Position numbers and translations under genes: made by a program
Part shown: positions 15,012 through 15,057 of the stretch, one piece after another
Position numbering within the stretch: the first letter of the stretch is position 1
How the letters are laid out: the number at the start of each line of letters is the position of its first letter
Origin: an uncultured Dyadobacter sp.
Lineage (GTDB): Bacteria; Bacteroidota; Bacteroidia; Cytophagales; Spirosomataceae
Direction: 5' to 3'
Assembly: GCA_937880795.1 (NCBI GenBank)
Contig: CALGRQ010000118.1
Span: forward strand, 1-15,057
DNA length: 15,057 bases
The notes under the pieces: generated by a model
What the model saw: the letters and a program-made list of their open reading frames with translations, nothing else
What the model was told of the DNA's origin: nothing
Databases searched by the model: none

Positions 15012-15057
15012 GTTACTTATCTCTATTGTCACGTATATGTAAAAAAGAAAGTTGGTA

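Overview
The window looks like a chromosomal segment from a Bacteroidota bacterium, probably of the Sphingobacteria/Cytophagia type (an inference from protein style; no rRNA is present). Supporting signs are candidate promoters of the Bacteroidota form TTG-N20-TAnnTTTG (clearest before nuoK and the exonuclease gene, close to this before cysS), start codons with A-rich upstream context and no clear Shine-Dalgarno, a glutaminyl-cyclase-like M28 lipoprotein of the kind found in this phylum, and a PbpC with a BiPBP_C-like tail. I see no mobile element, CRISPR array, tRNA or rRNA. It reads as ordinary core genome with several notable regulatory stretches.

Layout. 1-135 is the 3' end of a DNA-3-methyladenine glycosylase I gene (tag). 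A perfect 16-bp hairpin (176-216) separates it from a convergent PfkB-family sugar kinase (226-1143, minus). A divergent control region (1144-1417) leads into a tight plus-strand cluster: cysS, a membrane-anchored DUF192 protein (3-nt gap) and an M28/glutaminyl-cyclase-like lipoprotein (17-nt overlap). Convergent to it, with a 7-nt gap, is pbpC (minus, 4453-6873). pbpC diverges from glpK (6977-8476), which ends in one strong and one possible tandem terminator. A DnaQ-like exonuclease gene follows with its own promoter (8683-9492). The window ends with nuoK-nuoL-nuoM-nuoN (9645-14959), the proton-pumping membrane arm subunits of respiratory complex I, closed by a strong terminator at 14979-15011.

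How the genes work together. The nuoKLMN block is a clear functional unit, but nuoJ and the earlier nuo genes are not upstream of it, so the complex I genes must be split in this genome. The cysS cluster shares a transcript by spacing but joins a tRNA synthetase to two envelope proteins. The other genes are single-function units for DNA repair, sugar phosphorylation, peptidoglycan synthesis, glycerol use and nucleic acid processing.

Most interesting point: between a candidate promoter and cysS lies a 10-codon ORF, MKNKSCCSGL (1335-1367), with two adjacent cysteine codons, immediately followed by and overlapping a small hairpin. This is what a cysteine-sensing leader peptide upstream of cysteinyl-tRNA synthetase should look like. 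A second point is the nuoK leader, where a promoter is followed within about 20 nt by a terminator-like hairpin with a T-tract.
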